Source of the DNA: Trichodesmium sp050015995
GTDB lineage: Bacteria; Cyanobacteriota; Cyanobacteriia; Cyanobacteriales; Microcoleaceae
Assembly (NCBI RefSeq): GCF_050015995.1
Contig: NZ_JBNHEP010000085.1
Coordinates: 62,001-126,000, forward strand
Reading direction: 5' to 3'
DNA: 64,000 bases
Part shown: in pieces, positions 63,691 through 64,000 of the stretch
Position numbering within the stretch: the stretch's first letter is position 1
How the letters are laid out: every line of letters starts with the position of its first letter
Position numbers and translations under genes: made by a program
Notes under the pieces: generated by a model
Databases searched by the model: none
What the model saw: only the letters and a program-made list of their open reading frames with translations
Told to the model about the DNA's origin: nothing

Positions 63691-64000
63691 ATGACAAATA
63701 TAGGTATTTCCATAACCGGAAGCGGTTCCGCCATACCAAAAGTATCTCTAGATAATCAAAAATTATCCCAAATAGTAGATACCTCTGACGAATGGATCAG
63801 TTCTCGCACTGGGATTAGTAAGCGACAACTGGCAGATACAACAGAATCATTATGTAGCCTAGCAACTCAAGCATCTCTAGCAGCTATTAGTCAAACAAAT
63901 ATTACTCTTGCAGATATTGACTTAATTATTCTTGCTACATCTACTCCAGATGATTTATTTGGCACTGCTAGTAAGATTCAAGGGGAGTTGGGAGCTAAAA
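63691..64000 (+). CDS. fabH: 3-oxoacyl-ACP synthase III (partial, 5' part)
   Basis: The first 103 codons of a FabH-like ketoacyl-ACP synthase III run off the window. ISITGSGSAIPK and VDTSDEWISSRTGISKRQLA are the family start, and LIILATSTPDDLFGTASKIQ precedes the expected active-site Cys, which lies just beyond the end. It condenses acetyl-CoA with malonyl-ACP to begin fatty-acid synthesis. Its place after plsX supports the call. Confidence 0.92.
   Translation, partial: MTNIGISITGSGSAIPKVSLDNQKLSQIVDTSDEWISSRTGISKRQLADTTESLCSLATQASLAAISQTNITLADIDLIILATSTPDDLFGTASKIQGELGAK

Noticed and set aside
63498..63734. 78-codon minus-strand frame
   Set aside because: Overlaps the clear start of fabH and has no family features.

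Overview
The window comes from an A+T-rich cyanobacterium, most likely a filamentous, marine-type member of the Trichodesmium/Okeania group. That placement is an inference from gene content and texture. Photosynthesis genes are present: petC and petA (Rieske protein and cytochrome f), a psbQ-type lipoprotein, a bciB-type divinyl reductase and a tocopherol cyclase. Other cyanobacterial marks are many GCGATCGC (HIP1) octamers, three Uma2-family genes, RTX calcium-binding proteins, orphan tnpB genes and IS607-type recombinases. Coding density is low. Wide spacers are packed with short tandem repeats (GGGAGTA, GGGAACA and TAACTGA units) and many small inverted-repeat elements.

Layout. 1-6200: end of a receiver-domain protein, an IS607-type recombinase, an RTX protein, a repeat-rich spacer and bciB. 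6.3-10 kb: a 1211-aa Cache-like/DUF3574-like/RTX protein containing a near-perfect 1029-bp internal duplication. 10-18.5 kb: a decayed nuclease-like gene, two small membrane proteins, rsmB, a Uma2 protein, then a scrambled patch with an nSTAND gene, WD40-protein tails, an orphan tnpB and a broken membrane-protein gene. 18.6-29.5 kb: cysQ-type phosphatase, Uma2, a ThiO-like oxidase, psbQ, an SDR, a patatin, an alpha/beta hydrolase, a Ser/Thr kinase and a broken Uma2 gene. 30.4-39.2 kb: petC-petA, a DUF3067 protein, a CsaA-like protein, a two-gene unit (cNMP-binding plus MGS-like protein, then an MscS-cNMP channel), a decayed TauD-type dioxygenase, and tatC with two extra copies of its 3' end. 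40.6-51.8 kb: a secreted CHAT protein, an HTH protein, gpsA, a lipoprotein, a two-gene unit ending in a DUF2996 protein, an alpha/beta hydrolase, metG and a LabA-like NYN protein. 53.4-64 kb: an LptC-like lipoprotein, tocopherol cyclase, RTX and other gene fragments, a PBP4-type carboxypeptidase, a tnpB broken by a 52-bp palindromic insert, a second IS607-type recombinase behind a three-copy 89-bp repeat, and plsX-fabH.

The best candidate for an undescribed system is the pair at 33769-36060. A soluble cyclic-nucleotide-binding protein fused to a methylglyoxal-synthase-like domain without recognisable catalytic residues sits 9 bp upstream of a cyclic-nucleotide-binding MscS channel. The other notable theme is genome plasticity: at least seven kinds of small inverted-repeat element, one nested in another; a tnpB split by a palindromic insert; repeat-tagged pseudogenes; tandem duplication of a gene end (tatC); and palindromes with a shared TTGCGCAA core upstream of both IS607-type recombinases.
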